A program made the translations under genes and the position numbers. DNA of 64,000 nt, from the NCBI RefSeq assembly GCF_965204195.1, contig NZ_OZ241975.1, forward strand, positions 1,922,001 to 1,986,000, written 5' to 3'. The notes beneath the pieces are model-generated. The model was not told the origin of the DNA. It searched no databases and saw only the letters and a program-made list of their open reading frames with translations. Positions 1-9,029 of this stretch are shown here, in pieces. Positions within the stretch are counted from its first letter, which is position 1; every line of letters starts with the position of its first letter. The DNA comes from Poriferisodalis sp965204195 (GTDB lineage Bacteria; Actinomycetota; Acidimicrobiia; Acidimicrobiales; Poriferisodalaceae).

Positions 1-734
1 TGGTTCTGCAGGGCATGCAGTCCGCCCGCCGCGATGATGCCGGCCTGCCGCATCCCGCCCCCGAGCAGCTTGCGCCAGCGGCGTGCTTTGGCCACCAGGT
101 CCTCGGTACCGCACAGCACCGAGCCGACCGGCGCGCCCAAGCCCTTCGACAGGCACACCGACACGGTGTCGAATGGCTCAGCTACCGCGGCGGGGGAGCA
201 GCCCAGCGACACCGCGGCGTTCCACAGGCGCGCCCCGTCGAGGTGCAGCCCGAGACCGTGGCGGTCGGCCATGTCGCGGGCTGCCTGATGCTGGGCCGGC
301 GTGAGCACCTTGCCATTGATCGTGTTCTCCAGGCACAGCAGCCGCGTGCGGGCGAAGTGGCTGTCGTCGGGCTTCACTGCCTCCTCGGCCGCTTCGAGAT
401 CCAGCATGCCGGTTTCGTCGGTCGGCACCGGCTGGGGTTGGATGCTGCCCAGCACCGCCGCGCCGCCGCCCTCGTACATGTAGGTGTGGGCGTGGTGGCC
501 GACGATGTACTCGTCGCCCCGCTCGCAATGGGCCAGCAGGCCGCACAGGTTCGACTGGGTGCCGCTCGGCACATACAGAGCCGCCGCCTTGCCGAGCAGC
601 TCGGCGGTGTAGCGCTCGAGCTCGTTGACGGTGGGATCGTCGCCCCAAACGTCGTCGCCGACGTCGGCTGCGGCCATGGCCGCCCGCATCTCGGGCGTCG
701 GCTTGGAAACGGTGTCGGAGCGCAGGTCGATCAC
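1..734 (-). CDS. Low-specificity L-threonine aldolase (3' end beyond window)
   Basis: PLP-dependent fold-type I enzyme that splits L-threonine or L-allo-threonine into glycine and acetaldehyde in the cytoplasm. The visible 244 codons start at a GTG and open with the family hallmark IDLRSDTVSKPT. The usual acidic and glycine-rich segments follow (GDDVWGDDPTVNELE, then GAARLWNAAVSL-like residues). The Schiff-base lysine is Lys197 in SVCLSKGLGAPVGS. The 3' end is lost at base 1, so only the first two thirds or so of a normal ~340-residue protein is present. It is read toward the window edge, and the 85-base gap to the deacylase upstream is a GC-rich imperfect palindrome. Identification rests on the near-consensus N-terminus and the lysine motif. 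Confidence 0.88.
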   Translation of the reverse strand, partial: MIDLRSDTVSKPTPEMRAAMAAADVGDDVWGDDPTVNELERYTAELLGKAAALYVPSGTQSNLCGLLAHCERGDEYIVGHHAHTYMYEGGGAAVLGSIQPQPVPTDETGMLDLEAAEEAVKPDDSHFARTRLLCLENTINGKVLTPAQHQAARDMADRHGLGLHLDGARLWNAAVSLGCSPAAVAEPFDTVSVCLSKGLGAPVGSVLCGTEDLVAKARRWRKLLGGGMRQAGIIAAGGLHALQN

Positions 735-819
735 GGTCGCAAGCCTGCCATGCGGCTTGCGCTGCGCAACGGGTGGGTCTGCGCTGGGCCGGTCAGACGG
801 GCCCGGTCAGCCCGGCTGC

Positions 820-2493
820 TCAACCCTTGCCGTTGCGCAGCAGCTTGCCCGGCAGCGGGCCGTGCGGATCGACCGCATCGGCGCCGTCGCGGCGGATGAT
901 CGTGCCGTTCACTACTACTGCATCGATGCCCTTCGCATCGGAGATCAGCCGGTCTGCGCCAGCGGGCAGGTCGTACACCCGCCGCTTGCCCAGGTGGCCG
1001 ACCTCGTCGGCGTCGAACACCACCACGTCGGCGGGCTTGCCTTCGGCGAGCGTGCCCCTGTCGGCGATGCCGAACACCTCGGCAGGACGCTGGGTGAGCA
1101 TGTGGACGGCGGTCTCGAGATCGAAGCTCTGCCGGCCGCGCACGAAGGTCTGCAGGAACTCCGTGGAGTACTTGGCGTCGCAGAGCTGGCTGGCGTGCGC
1201 TCCGGCGTCAGACAACCCGATCACCGTCGTGGGATCGTGCAGCAGCTCATCGATGTCGTCGGGATCGTGATTGATGACGTCTTGGACGATGCGCATCTCT
1301 AGGTCGGCTTCGAGGGCCACGTCGAGCACCCAGTCCACCGGGTCCTGGCCTGCTTCGTCGGCCATCTCCTGGATGTTGCGGCCCTCGAGTGCGGGGTTGT
1401 GCGGCAGGTAGCTGATCTCGGTGCGCGCCCAGCGGTCGCCGATCTTGCCGCCATTGCCGGCCTTCTCCTTGAACTCGGCCCGCCAATCGGCGTCGGCGTA
1501 GTAGCGCTTGCGGCCTTCGAGATCACTCTGGGACACCGGGTTGAAGCAGCGCAGCGCTTCATAGATGAACGGCGCCTTCCAGCTCATCTCGAACTGGATG
1601 GGCTGCACCGCGACCTGCGGGAAGACCGGCAGACCCCGGTCGGCGATCTCGCGGGCACGCTCCAGATCAGCGCGGTGGCTGCCCGGGCCCCGGGCTGAGC
1701 CCAGCAGCGCCGTCCAGCTCACATGTGCTCCCGTGGTCTCGGCAATCCGGGCGAACTCGTCGTGGTTGAGCCCCCGTCCCACCGTGGCCTGCATCACGCC
1801 GCCGACATCGCCCAGCGCCTGGGCGATCTCGACGATCTCGTCGGTGGTCGCAGCGCGACTCGGCACCGGTCGCCCTTCGTAGCCGACGTGGGTCGACGCC
1901 TTGGAGGTGGCGAAGCCCAGCGCACCGGCCCGCAGCGCCTCGGCAACCAGATCTCGCTGGGCGGCGATCTCTTCGGGGGTGCCTTCGCGCTCGGTGGCTT
2001 CCTCGCCCATGACGTACATGCGAGCGGCGGTGTGGCCGATGAGCGCCGCCATGTTGACCGCAGCGCCATTCGACTCGAGCGCATCGAGGTATTGCGGGAA
2101 GGTCTCGAAGCCCCAGTCGCCGAGGCCAGCGCGCAGCGCATCGACGCTCATGCCCTCCACGTTCTCGAGCGTGCGCATGATGAGATCGCGGTGCTCGGGC
2201 CGCGTCGGCGCCACCGAGAAGCCGCAGTTGCCCATCACGATCGTGGTGACGCCGTGCCACGGCGAGCAGCTCACCAGCCGGTCCCACATGATCTGCGCGT
2301 CGTAGTGGGTGTGGATGTCGACGAAGCCGGGGCACACGATGCGCTCGGTCGCGTCGATGGTCTCGGCGGCCTCCGCCGGGGCCGAACCGAGCGCCACCAC
2401 CTTGCCGCCGGAGATGCCCACGTCGCCGACGTAGCGGGGCGAGCCCGTCCCGTCGATGATCGTGCCGCCCGTGATCTTCAGGTCATACGCCAT
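820..2493 (-). CDS. N-acyl-D-amino-acid deacylase / D-aminoacylase family amidohydrolase
   Basis: Amidohydrolase-superfamily enzyme of 557 residues, expected to hydrolyse N-acyl-D-amino acids or a related cyclic amide in the cytoplasm. The N-terminal beta-sandwich (MAYDLKITGGTIIDGTG) leads into the metal-binding HxH motif at His61/His63 in GFVDIHTHYDAQ. A typical NCGFSVAP segment follows, and the late metal-site aspartate lies in SDAGAHASQLCD. The C-terminal strand (AEGKPADVVVFDADEVGH) closes the composite beta domain. ATG at 2493 gives the full family length. Proteins of this family in actinobacteria are often annotated D-aminoacylase although their substrates are unknown, so the substrate is not claimed here. 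It is probably co-directional with the threonine aldolase downstream. Confidence 0.85.
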   Translation of the reverse strand: MAYDLKITGGTIIDGTGSPRYVGDVGISGGKVVALGSAPAEAAETIDATERIVCPGFVDIHTHYDAQIMWDRLVSCSPWHGVTTIVMGNCGFSVAPTRPEHRDLIMRTLENVEGMSVDALRAGLGDWGFETFPQYLDALESNGAAVNMAALIGHTAARMYVMGEEATEREGTPEEIAAQRDLVAEALRAGALGFATSKASTHVGYEGRPVPSRAATTDEIVEIAQALGDVGGVMQATVGRGLNHDEFARIAETTGAHVSWTALLGSARGPGSHRADLERAREIADRGLPVFPQVAVQPIQFEMSWKAPFIYEALRCFNPVSQSDLEGRKRYYADADWRAEFKEKAGNGGKIGDRWARTEISYLPHNPALEGRNIQEMADEAGQDPVDWVLDVALEADLEMRIVQDVINHDPDDIDELLHDPTTVIGLSDAGAHASQLCDAKYSTEFLQTFVRGRQSFDLETAVHMLTQRPAEVFGIADRGTLAEGKPADVVVFDADEVGHLGKRRVYDLPAGADRLISDAKGIDAVVVNGTIIRRDGADAVDPHGPLPGKLLRNGKG

Positions 2494-2643
2494 GTCGCCG
2501 TCCCCGTGCTTGGCGCGTACGCGCTCGCTGCTCTCGGGCCGGCTGGCCCGAAGCCGTGGCGCTTACGCTAGCCGCGCGCTCTTCGCCGGTCCCTGAAGTG
2601 CCGTGGTACTGGTCGGTGACGTTCGGCTGCCTAGTGTGCAGCC

Positions 2644-3177
2644 ATGACTGATGCGGAGCTGTCCGACGAGTTGGTCAACCGGGTGACCTGGAAGATTCCC
2701 AATGCGTTGGCGCTCGTGGGGTCGAGGTCCGGTGACGAGCGCAATGCGATGACGACGAGCTGGATCACCCAGCTGTCTATGGAGCCGGTGATCATCGGCA
2801 TCGGTGTGGAGAACACGGCGGTTACTCACCGGTTGATCACCGACGGCGGATCGTTCACGGTGAACCTGTGGGACGCATCAAACACCCGGCCGTTCGTGAA
2901 ATTCTCCAAGCCGGCGGCCTACGAGGCCGCAGCCGGCGGGGACGGTCCGGCGACTGGCACGCTGAATGGCTGGGCGGTGTACGAAGCTGCCACCGGAGCT
3001 CCGGTGTTTGTCGATGCCGCTGCATGGATGGAATGCGAAGTGCGCCACAGCGTGAACCTGGGCACGCACACGCTGTTCATGGGCGAGCTCCTGGCGGCGG
3101 GCATCAATGACGACGAGGTGCAGATTGCCTCGATGTCCGATACCCGCATGAAGTACGGCGGCGTGAAGCGGCACTGA
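2644..3177 (+). CDS. Flavin reductase-like domain protein (FMN-binding split barrel)
   Basis: A 177-residue protein with the split-barrel flavin-binding pattern. It opens with the WKIPNALALVGSRSGDERNAMTTSW block, in which the AMTTSW-type element contacts FMN. GVENTAVTHRLI and GGSFTVNLW follow. Such proteins reduce FMN or FAD with NAD(P)H, or bind flavin as partners of monooxygenases. It is divergent from the amidohydrolase gene, with a 150-base gap holding a GGCCGGCTGGCC-like palindrome and no recognisable operator. No monooxygenase lies beside it, so the partner is unknown. The length is normal for the family. Confidence 0.8.
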   Translation: MTDAELSDELVNRVTWKIPNALALVGSRSGDERNAMTTSWITQLSMEPVIIGIGVENTAVTHRLITDGGSFTVNLWDASNTRPFVKFSKPAAYEAAAGGDGPATGTLNGWAVYEAATGAPVFVDAAAWMECEVRHSVNLGTHTLFMGELLAAGINDDEVQIASMSDTRMKYGGVKRH

Positions 3178-3325
3178 CGGCGTCGCCAGGTCCGGTTTCC
3201 TGCGGGAAATGGGGGCCGTGGGCGGATTCTGACCCTCTCGGCTACCATGATGTGTCGCCCCTCTCGGGGCCTGCGTGTTCACCGCGGTGGGCACGCATGT
3301 TCTGCCCGCCGACCAGGGAAACCAC

Positions 3326-3550
3326 GTGCCGAAAGTCAAAGACGACGCCATCTTGCTCGAAGGAAAGACCGTCGAAGCGCTGAAGGGCGGTCATTTCCGC
3401 ATTGAGCTCGACAACGGCCACGAGGTGCTGGGGCACCTGAGCGGCAAGATGCGCAAGCACCACATCCGGATCCTTCCCGGAGATCGAGTGCAAGTCGAAG
3501 TCTCGGCATACGACCTCAGTCGCGGTCGCATCACCTATCGCTACAAGTAG
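3326..3550 (+). CDS. infA: Translation initiation factor IF-1
   Basis: 74-residue OB-fold protein that binds the ribosomal A site with IF-2 and IF-3 during initiation. The sequence is near consensus: KDDAILLEGKTVEAL, then FRIELDNGHEVLGHLSGKMR and the RGRITYRYK tail. The start is the GTG at 3326, preceded by AGGGA at a good distance. An upstream in-frame extension is unlikely because the family starts at this point. In many actinobacteria infA sits with rpmJ and rpsM, but here it stands alone between catabolic genes, so it may be a relocated or extra copy. Confidence 0.93.
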   Translation: MPKVKDDAILLEGKTVEALKGGHFRIELDNGHEVLGHLSGKMRKHHIRILPGDRVQVEVSAYDLSRGRITYRYK

Positions 3551-3651
3551 CCGTCGCTTTCAGGGCTGACGCAGCCCGGCATCGGAGTTGGCTCGCGCTC
3601 TACGCTCGACAGCACGCCTCGGTCGCAACCGAGTTCGTAGAGGGATTCACC

Positions 3652-4497
3652 ATGAGCAGTCAGCCGCAGCCGTCGAATGGGACGGTCAACTACAGCGTCG
3701 AGCGGGCTCCGGCGGGCGATGTGGCCACGGTCACGCTGAACCGGCCCGAGACGCTGAACTCCATGAACGACGAGTTCATGAACGACATCACCGAGGCTTT
3801 CGGCATGGTTGCCGCGGACGACGGTGTGCGAGCAGTCATTCTCACCGGCGAAGGCCGCGGTTTCTGCTCGGGTGCCGACCTGCGGAACGCGGCCGCTGGC
3901 GACGCCGAGGGATTCGACGCCGATGCAGCGGGCGAGGCCACCACCGACTCCATGGACAACGTGTTCCACCCGGCGATCCGGGCCGTGGTCGAGTGCCCGG
4001 TGCCGACGGTGGCTCGCATCAACGGCGTCACCGCAGGCGGCGGCATCGGTTTGGCGCTGTCGTGCGACGTGGCGATTGCGGCGCGCTCGGCGTTCTTCGT
4101 GGCCACGTTCGGACCTCGGCTCGGCATCGTTCCCGACTTGGGAACCACCTGGCAGCTGCCGATGCGGGTGGGCCGTGCCCGTGCGCTCGGCATGGCGCTG
4201 CTTGGTGAGCGGGTGACTGCCGATCAGGCCGAAGACTGGGGCTTGGTGTGGAAGACCGTGGACGACGAGGAACTGGACGCAGCCGTGGGGCAGGTGACCG
4301 ACGTGCTGCGGCGCAGCTCGCCCGCAGCCATGAGCCGCATCCGGGCCTCGGTGGACGGCGCCACCCAGCGTGACCTGGCCGACCAGCTCGACGTGGAGAT
4401 GGGGCACCAAGCGGTGCTGATTCCCCGCAACATGGCGGACGGGGCAGCGGCGTTCCTCGCCAAGAGCGACCCGTCATTCTCCGGCGACCGCTACTGA
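3652..4497 (+). CDS. Enoyl-CoA hydratase/isomerase family protein (PaaG-like)
   Basis: Crotonase-fold protein of 281 residues acting on acyl-CoA thioesters. The oxyanion-hole segments are clear: GEGRGFCSGADLR early, and RINGVTAGGGIGLALSCDVAIA in the middle. The second active-site stretch reads RLGIVPDLGTTWQLP, with Asp where classic hydratases have Glu. This resembles PaaG-type isomerases more than the FadB hydratase. The start ATG follows GTAGAGGGATTCACC, a good ribosome binding site. An acyl-CoA dehydrogenase lies downstream on the same strand, which fits a beta-oxidation context. The exact substrate cannot be told. Confidence 0.85.
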   Translation: MSSQPQPSNGTVNYSVERAPAGDVATVTLNRPETLNSMNDEFMNDITEAFGMVAADDGVRAVILTGEGRGFCSGADLRNAAAGDAEGFDADAAGEATTDSMDNVFHPAIRAVVECPVPTVARINGVTAGGGIGLALSCDVAIAARSAFFVATFGPRLGIVPDLGTTWQLPMRVGRARALGMALLGERVTADQAEDWGLVWKTVDDEELDAAVGQVTDVLRRSSPAAMSRIRASVDGATQRDLADQLDVEMGHQAVLIPRNMADGAAAFLAKSDPSFSGDRY

Positions 4498-4513
4498 CTC
4501 ATCGAGTGCGCCC

Positions 4514-4592
4514 GCTGGGCGAGCGGACGAGCCCTCTGCTCCCGCGATCCAGCAGGTCGCAACGTCGCAGAGTTCTCATCCGCTCGCCCAGC
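4514..4592. repeat. Long inverted repeat between two acyl-CoA genes
   Basis: Perfect 14-bp arms, GCTGGGCGAGCGGA at 4514-4527 and its reverse complement at 4579-4592, separated by 51 bases. It fills the gap between the enoyl-CoA hydratase stop and the acyl-CoA dehydrogenase start. It could be a transcript-end stem or a cruciform or binding site. There is no T-run, so it is not a standard intrinsic terminator. Confidence 0.6.
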
Positions 4593-4632
4593 TAGTGCCT
4601 GTGTGGCTGCGCACTGCTGGCAGACTGGCGCC

Positions 4633-5871
4633 ATGACCGACACGCTTGACGCCCCGGCTGCCGACGCGGCCATCGACCCCGCTGCTGCTCGGGTTGATAC
4701 AGCCATCGACGAGCTGCTCGCCTCGCACGACCCCAAGCAGCTCAGCTATGCCGAGTTTCGCGGTGCACAGTTCGACGCCGGCCTGGCGTGGGTGCACTTC
4801 GATGAGGGCCATGGGGGCCTGGGCGTGAGCCCAAAGCTGCAGCGCGGGGTGGAAGAGCGGCTGCGGGCGGCCGGCGCCCGGCCCATGAAGCCGGTGACCT
4901 TCTTCGCGCATCTGGCCGGGCCGACCATTCACACCCACGGCAGCGACGACGTCAAGCATCGCTTCCTGCGGCCGATGTTCACCGGCGAGGAAGTGTGGTG
5001 CCAGCTGTTCAGCGAGCCGGGTGCGGGCAGCGACTTCGCCGGGCTGGCAACCCGGGCGGTTGCCGACGGCGAAGAGTGGGTGGTGAACGGCCAGAAGGTC
5101 TGGAACACCTTGGCTCATCTCGGCGACTACGGGATGCTGGTGACCCGCACCAATCCCGAGGTGCCCAAGCACCGGGGCCTGACCTACTTCGCGCTCGACA
5201 TGAAGTCGCCGGGCGTGGAGGTGCGCCCGCTGCGCCAGATCACCGGCGAGGCCGAGTTCAACGAGGTCTACATGACCGATGTGCGCGTGCCCGATGCGAG
5301 CCGCATCGGCGACGTGGGCGACGGCTGGCGGGTGTCGCTGACCACGCTGATGAACGAGCGCAACGCGATCGGTGCGGGCGGTGCCGGCCCTCCCAAGCGA
5401 GGCTCCGGGCCCATCTCGGTGCTGGTGAAGCTGTGGAACCAGCGTGACGATGCCGAGCGCGACGACGTCACTCGTGATCGGCTGACAAAGCTGTGGACCC
5501 GTGCCGAAGTGCTGCGGCTGACCAACATGCGTGCAGGTGCCAACCGGCGCAAGGGCAACCCCGGGCCGGAGATGTCGATCGCCAAGCTGGCGTTCGCCGA
5601 GCTCAACCAGGCCCTCATGACCTGCGCCGTCGACATGATGGGCTCCGACGGGCTCGTCGGGTATGACTACACGTTCCGCCGCCCGGGGGATCTGTCGGTC
5701 GACGGTTCCGACGGCGGCGTCCAGCACGGGTTCCTGCGGGTGCGCGCCAACTCCATCGAGGGCGGCACGTCGGAGATCATGCGGAACATCCTGGGCGAGC
5801 AGGTACTCGGCCTGCCGGGCGAGCCCCGCATTGACAAGGATGTGCCCTGGGTGGACGTGCCCCGCAACTGA
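4633..5871 (+). CDS. Acyl-CoA dehydrogenase
   Basis: FAD-dependent dehydrogenase of 412 residues forming a trans-2,3 double bond in an acyl-CoA. The N-terminal helical domain is followed by the FAD-binding signature CQLFSEPGAGSDFAGL. The middle beta domain has VNGQKVWNT. The C-terminal helical domain has MRNILGEQVLGLPGEPR near its end, and the GGTSEIMRN element typical of the family. An upstream ATG at 4603 in the same frame would add ten residues unlike the family. ATG at 4633 (MTDTLDAP) is preferred, although its ribosome binding site is weak. It probably works in the same degradation route as the upstream hydratase. Confidence 0.9.
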   Translation: MTDTLDAPAADAAIDPAAARVDTAIDELLASHDPKQLSYAEFRGAQFDAGLAWVHFDEGHGGLGVSPKLQRGVEERLRAAGARPMKPVTFFAHLAGPTIHTHGSDDVKHRFLRPMFTGEEVWCQLFSEPGAGSDFAGLATRAVADGEEWVVNGQKVWNTLAHLGDYGMLVTRTNPEVPKHRGLTYFALDMKSPGVEVRPLRQITGEAEFNEVYMTDVRVPDASRIGDVGDGWRVSLTTLMNERNAIGAGGAGPPKRGSGPISVLVKLWNQRDDAERDDVTRDRLTKLWTRAEVLRLTNMRAGANRRKGNPGPEMSIAKLAFAELNQALMTCAVDMMGSDGLVGYDYTFRRPGDLSVDGSDGGVQHGFLRVRANSIEGGTSEIMRNILGEQVLGLPGEPRIDKDVPWVDVPRN

Positions 5872-5898
5872 GACACGCCCACCCAGCGGGTCACATGA

Positions 5899-7098
5899 TC
5901 AGCTCTTGGCCTCGGTGAGCATGTCCTGCACGATCAGGCCCAAGTCGCCCATCTGGGGGATCAGCTCGAGCCGCTCGTAGACATCCGGCGGCGGGTAGAT
6001 GCCCGGGTCTTCCAGGATCTCCTCGAGGATGTACGGCGTCGCGGCCTCGTTCGGGCTGCCGTAGTACGTGTAGTTGGTGAGCGCAGCGCCGTTCTGTGCA
6101 TCCAGCAGGAAGTTGATCATGGCGTGGGCCGAGCACACGTTGTCGGCGTTGTGCGGGATGGCCATGGTATCCACCCAGCGCACGCCGCCCTCCACGGGGA
6201 TCGTGTACACGTGGGTCTCGTACGCATCGGTCTCGAAGAACGCCTGGGCGAACCCGCCGCTCCAGCCGTGCGCCACGTCGACCTCGCCGTTCACGAGGTC
6301 ATCGCCGAATGTCACCGAGTCGTACTTGAGCAGCCGCTCGTTGGTGGCCTTGAGCAAGGCACCGGCTTCGCGGATCGCCTCCTCATCGCCTGATTCGATG
6401 GTCTCGGTAATGCTGTAGCCGAGGTACTTCAGCGCTGCTGACACCGCCTCGGGCGCATCGTCGAGCAACGAGATGCTGCCCGGCACCAGTGCTGCGGTGT
6501 CGGGATCGAAGATGACCGCCCAGCTGGACTCGCCGCCCAGAGCGTCGAGCACGTCGTAGGTCATGCCGATGCCGGTCGTGCCCCACTGGTAGGCCACGTG
6601 GAAGCGGTGCTCAGGATCGAAGGGCGGGTTGTCCCATGCGTCGTCGATGTTCACCACGTTGGGCAGGGCGTCGAAGTCGAGCGGCCGCAGCAGATCCTCC
6701 GAGATCATCAGCGCCACCATGTAGTCCGACGGCACGACCAGGTCGTAGATGGCAGCGCCCGATTCCACTTGGGTGAGCATCTGCTCGTTGGACTCGTACA
6801 CCGAATAGTCGACGCTGATGCCGGATTCTTCCTCGAAGGCGAGCAGCAGCTCTTCGTCCATGTAGTCGGCCCAGTTGTAGAAGGCCAAGTCGCCGTCGGT
6901 CTCGCCTGGCGCGCAGCCCTCGTCTGGCGGTGCGGTGTCGGTCGCGGTGCCGGTGTCGCCTGCTGCTGCCGTGGTGGCCGGGGCGGCGTCGCTGTCGTCG
7001 TCGCTGCCGCACGCTGCGACGAGCAGCACGGCGGCGACGGCGAGCGCTAGCCATCGCGCCCGGCGCGCTCGGGACGCAGTCTTCGCAAGGCTGTTCAT
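5899..7098 (-). CDS. potD: Spermidine/putrescine ABC transporter substrate-binding lipoprotein
   Basis: 399-residue extracytoplasmic binding protein that delivers polyamines to the PotABC permease. The signal peptide ends in a lipobox, LLVAACGSDDD, so it is probably anchored as a lipoprotein. A short acidic, Ala/Thr-rich linker precedes the binding fold, which opens LAFYNWADYMDEELL, the usual PotD/PotF start. DLVVPSDYMVALMI and VAYQWGTTGIGMTYD are further family elements. ATG at 7098 has GGGAGGAACC directly upstream. An in-frame start at 7131 would place extra residues before the signal peptide. It is the last gene of the minus-strand polyamine operon, 94 bases after potC. Confidence 0.9.
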   Translation of the reverse strand: MNSLAKTASRARRARWLALAVAAVLLVAACGSDDDSDAAPATTAAAGDTGTATDTAPPDEGCAPGETDGDLAFYNWADYMDEELLLAFEEESGISVDYSVYESNEQMLTQVESGAAIYDLVVPSDYMVALMISEDLLRPLDFDALPNVVNIDDAWDNPPFDPEHRFHVAYQWGTTGIGMTYDVLDALGGESSWAVIFDPDTAALVPGSISLLDDAPEAVSAALKYLGYSITETIESGDEEAIREAGALLKATNERLLKYDSVTFGDDLVNGEVDVAHGWSGGFAQAFFETDAYETHVYTIPVEGGVRWVDTMAIPHNADNVCSAHAMINFLLDAQNGAALTNYTYYGSPNEAATPYILEEILEDPGIYPPPDVYERLELIPQMGDLGLIVQDMLTEAKS

Positions 7099-7192
7099 GG
7101 TTCCTCCCTTGTGGACGCTCCGGCAGAGCATCGCTGTCTCGCTTGCGTTGTCTTGGGACTGTGCTGGCTGTGCCCGGGGCGGCGCGGTCGGC

Positions 7193-8029
7193 TCACGGCG
7201 TGGGGCTCCTCGGTCGCTGCAGCGCCAGCGAGGCCACGACCAGGGTGATCGACGCCGTCAGCATGAGCGTGGAGATGGCGTTCAGCTCGGGCGTCACGCC
7301 TTGGCGAATGGAGCTGAACACGTAGACCGGCAACGTCGTTGCCCCTGGCCCTGCCGTGAACGCGGAGATGACCACATCGTCGAGCGAGAGCGTCAGCGCC
7401 AGCAGGGCGCCCGCGGCGATGCCTGGCGCAATCAGCGGCAGCGTCACCCTCCTGAACGTACGCCACGGTGAGGCGTACAGATCACGCGCCGCTTCCTCCA
7501 GGGTGCGATCGAACTGATCGAGGCGTGCGCGTACGACAACGGCGACAAACGAGATGTTGAACGCGATATGGCTGAGCGCGACCGTCGTGACGCCCAGGGT
7601 GAATCTGGGGCCGAACGTGTCGATGAGCTTGAATGCCTCGGCGAAGAACACCAGCAGCATCACCGCCATGGTGATGTCGGGGATGACGATGGGCAGGTAG
7701 ACGGTGCCGTCCAGCGCCCGCCGGCCCTTGAAGCGGTAGCGGTCGAGCGCCAGTGCCACGGCGGTGCCGAGCACCGTGGACACGATCGTCGAACTGATCG
7801 CGACGATCAGCGACACTCGCAGCGCACTGACGATCTGCGTGTTGCCCAGCGCCTCGCCGTACCAGCGCGCCGAGAGGCCTTGCCAGACATTGACCCGCTC
7901 GGAGTCGTTGAACGAGAAGACCACCAGCACCACGATCGGCACGTACAGGAATGCGAAGACGAACCAGGCATTGGCCTTCAGCAGATGCCTGGTCGAGCGC
8001 TTGGCGCCGGCGGTGCCCAGGTTGCTCAT
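7193..8029 (-). CDS. potC: Polyamine ABC transporter permease PotC
   Basis: 278-residue inner-membrane permease with about six hydrophobic segments (for example WFVFAFLYVPIVVLVVFSF near the N-terminus). The EAA loop that docks on the ATPase is EEAARDLYASPWRTFRRV followed by TLPLIAPGIAAG. The ATG at 8029 is chosen because GAGGAGTCACAGGTC precedes it and it leaves a short overlap region with potB. A longer in-frame form starts at 8074 inside potB. With PotB it forms the channel for putrescine or spermidine import, driven by PotA. Confidence 0.9.
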   Translation of the reverse strand: MSNLGTAGAKRSTRHLLKANAWFVFAFLYVPIVVLVVFSFNDSERVNVWQGLSARWYGEALGNTQIVSALRVSLIVAISSTIVSTVLGTAVALALDRYRFKGRRALDGTVYLPIVIPDITMAVMLLVFFAEAFKLIDTFGPRFTLGVTTVALSHIAFNISFVAVVVRARLDQFDRTLEEAARDLYASPWRTFRRVTLPLIAPGIAAGALLALTLSLDDVVISAFTAGPGATTLPVYVFSSIRQGVTPELNAISTLMLTASITLVVASLALQRPRSPTP

Positions 8030-8042
8030 GACCTGTGACTCC

Positions 8043-9029
8043 TCATCGCGCGACACCCTGCGTTCGCTCGGCATTGGCCGAGTTCCGCTGGTTGATCGCC
8101 ACAGCGACGAGCATCGCCACGATCACCAGCACGCTGAGCGCGGCGCCCAAGGGCCAGTTTCGGGCTGCTTGGAACTGGCGCGCCACATAGGAGCCGATGA
8201 GCAGCGTCTTGGCCCCGCCCAGGATCTCGGGCACCACATAGGAGCCGAAGCTGGGCACGAACACCAGCACGCAGCCCGCCACGATGCCTGAGCGGGTGAG
8301 CGGCACGGTCACGCGCCAGAACGCCTTCGCTCCGCTCGCATAGAGGTCGCGGGCGGCCTCCACCAAGCGCCAGTCCATGCGCTCGAGCGCCACGTACAGC
8401 GGCAGCACCATGAAGGTGAGGAAGCCGTAGACCATGCCCAGCACCACCGCAGTGGGTGTGAACAGGATCCGGAACGTGCCGAAGCCCATGGCCTCGCTGA
8501 GCGCCGAGGCGGGGCCGTTGGACCCGAGCAGGAACCGGATCGCGAAGATGCGCACCAGCCCGTTGGTCCAGAAGGGGATCATCACCAGCACGAGCAGCCG
8601 GGCGCGCAGCCGGGGCGGCCGGGTGGCCAGGTAGTAGGCGAACGGGTAGGCGACCACGAGGCACAGCACGGTGGTGAGGAACGCGAGCCAAGCCGAGCGG
8701 GCGATGATGCCGAGGATCACGTCGTCGGCGATGCGCTCGTAGGAGTCGAGGTTCCAGCCGCTCAGCGACGTGCGGCCGGTGGACGTGCGGGTCGCGAACG
8801 AGTACACGGTGATGAGGCCGAGGGGGACAACGAAGAAGATCAGCAGGTACAGCGCTCCGGGCGTGGCGATGAGCGTGCCGGTTCGCCGTTTCCTGCGCTG
8901 CTCGGCCACCTCGGCAGGGGTTAACGACGCCGGCGCATCGGGCCCAGTCGGCGTCAGTGACGCCGGCGCATCGGACCCAGCATCGGTCTGCTGCGCCGCG
9001 GCAGGCTTGGCGCGACGCAGCGACGGCAT
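8043..9029 (-). CDS. potB: Polyamine ABC transporter permease PotB
   Basis: 328-residue permease. A 50-residue hydrophilic N-terminal tail contains a near-duplicated stretch (DAPASLTP twice), then the first membrane segment LIATPGALYLLIFFVVPLGL. The EAA motif is VEAARDLYASGAKAFWRVT with PLTRSGIVAG. The ATG at 9029 shares its A with the potA TGA (TGATG), so translation is coupled. It is the partner of PotC in the membrane channel. The longer N-terminal tail compared with the E. coli protein is the only oddity. Confidence 0.9.
   Translation of the reverse strand: MPSLRRAKPAAAQQTDAGSDAPASLTPTGPDAPASLTPAEVAEQRRKRRTGTLIATPGALYLLIFFVVPLGLITVYSFATRTSTGRTSLSGWNLDSYERIADDVILGIIARSAWLAFLTTVLCLVVAYPFAYYLATRPPRLRARLLVLVMIPFWTNGLVRIFAIRFLLGSNGPASALSEAMGFGTFRILFTPTAVVLGMVYGFLTFMVLPLYVALERMDWRLVEAARDLYASGAKAFWRVTVPLTRSGIVAGCVLVFVPSFGSYVVPEILGGAKTLLIGSYVARQFQAARNWPLGAALSVLVIVAMLVAVAINQRNSANAERTQGVAR

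Noticed and set aside
735..819. Small RNA or riboswitch between the deacylase and threonine aldolase genes
   Set aside because: Only GC-rich imperfect palindromes are visible; nothing matches a known RNA class.
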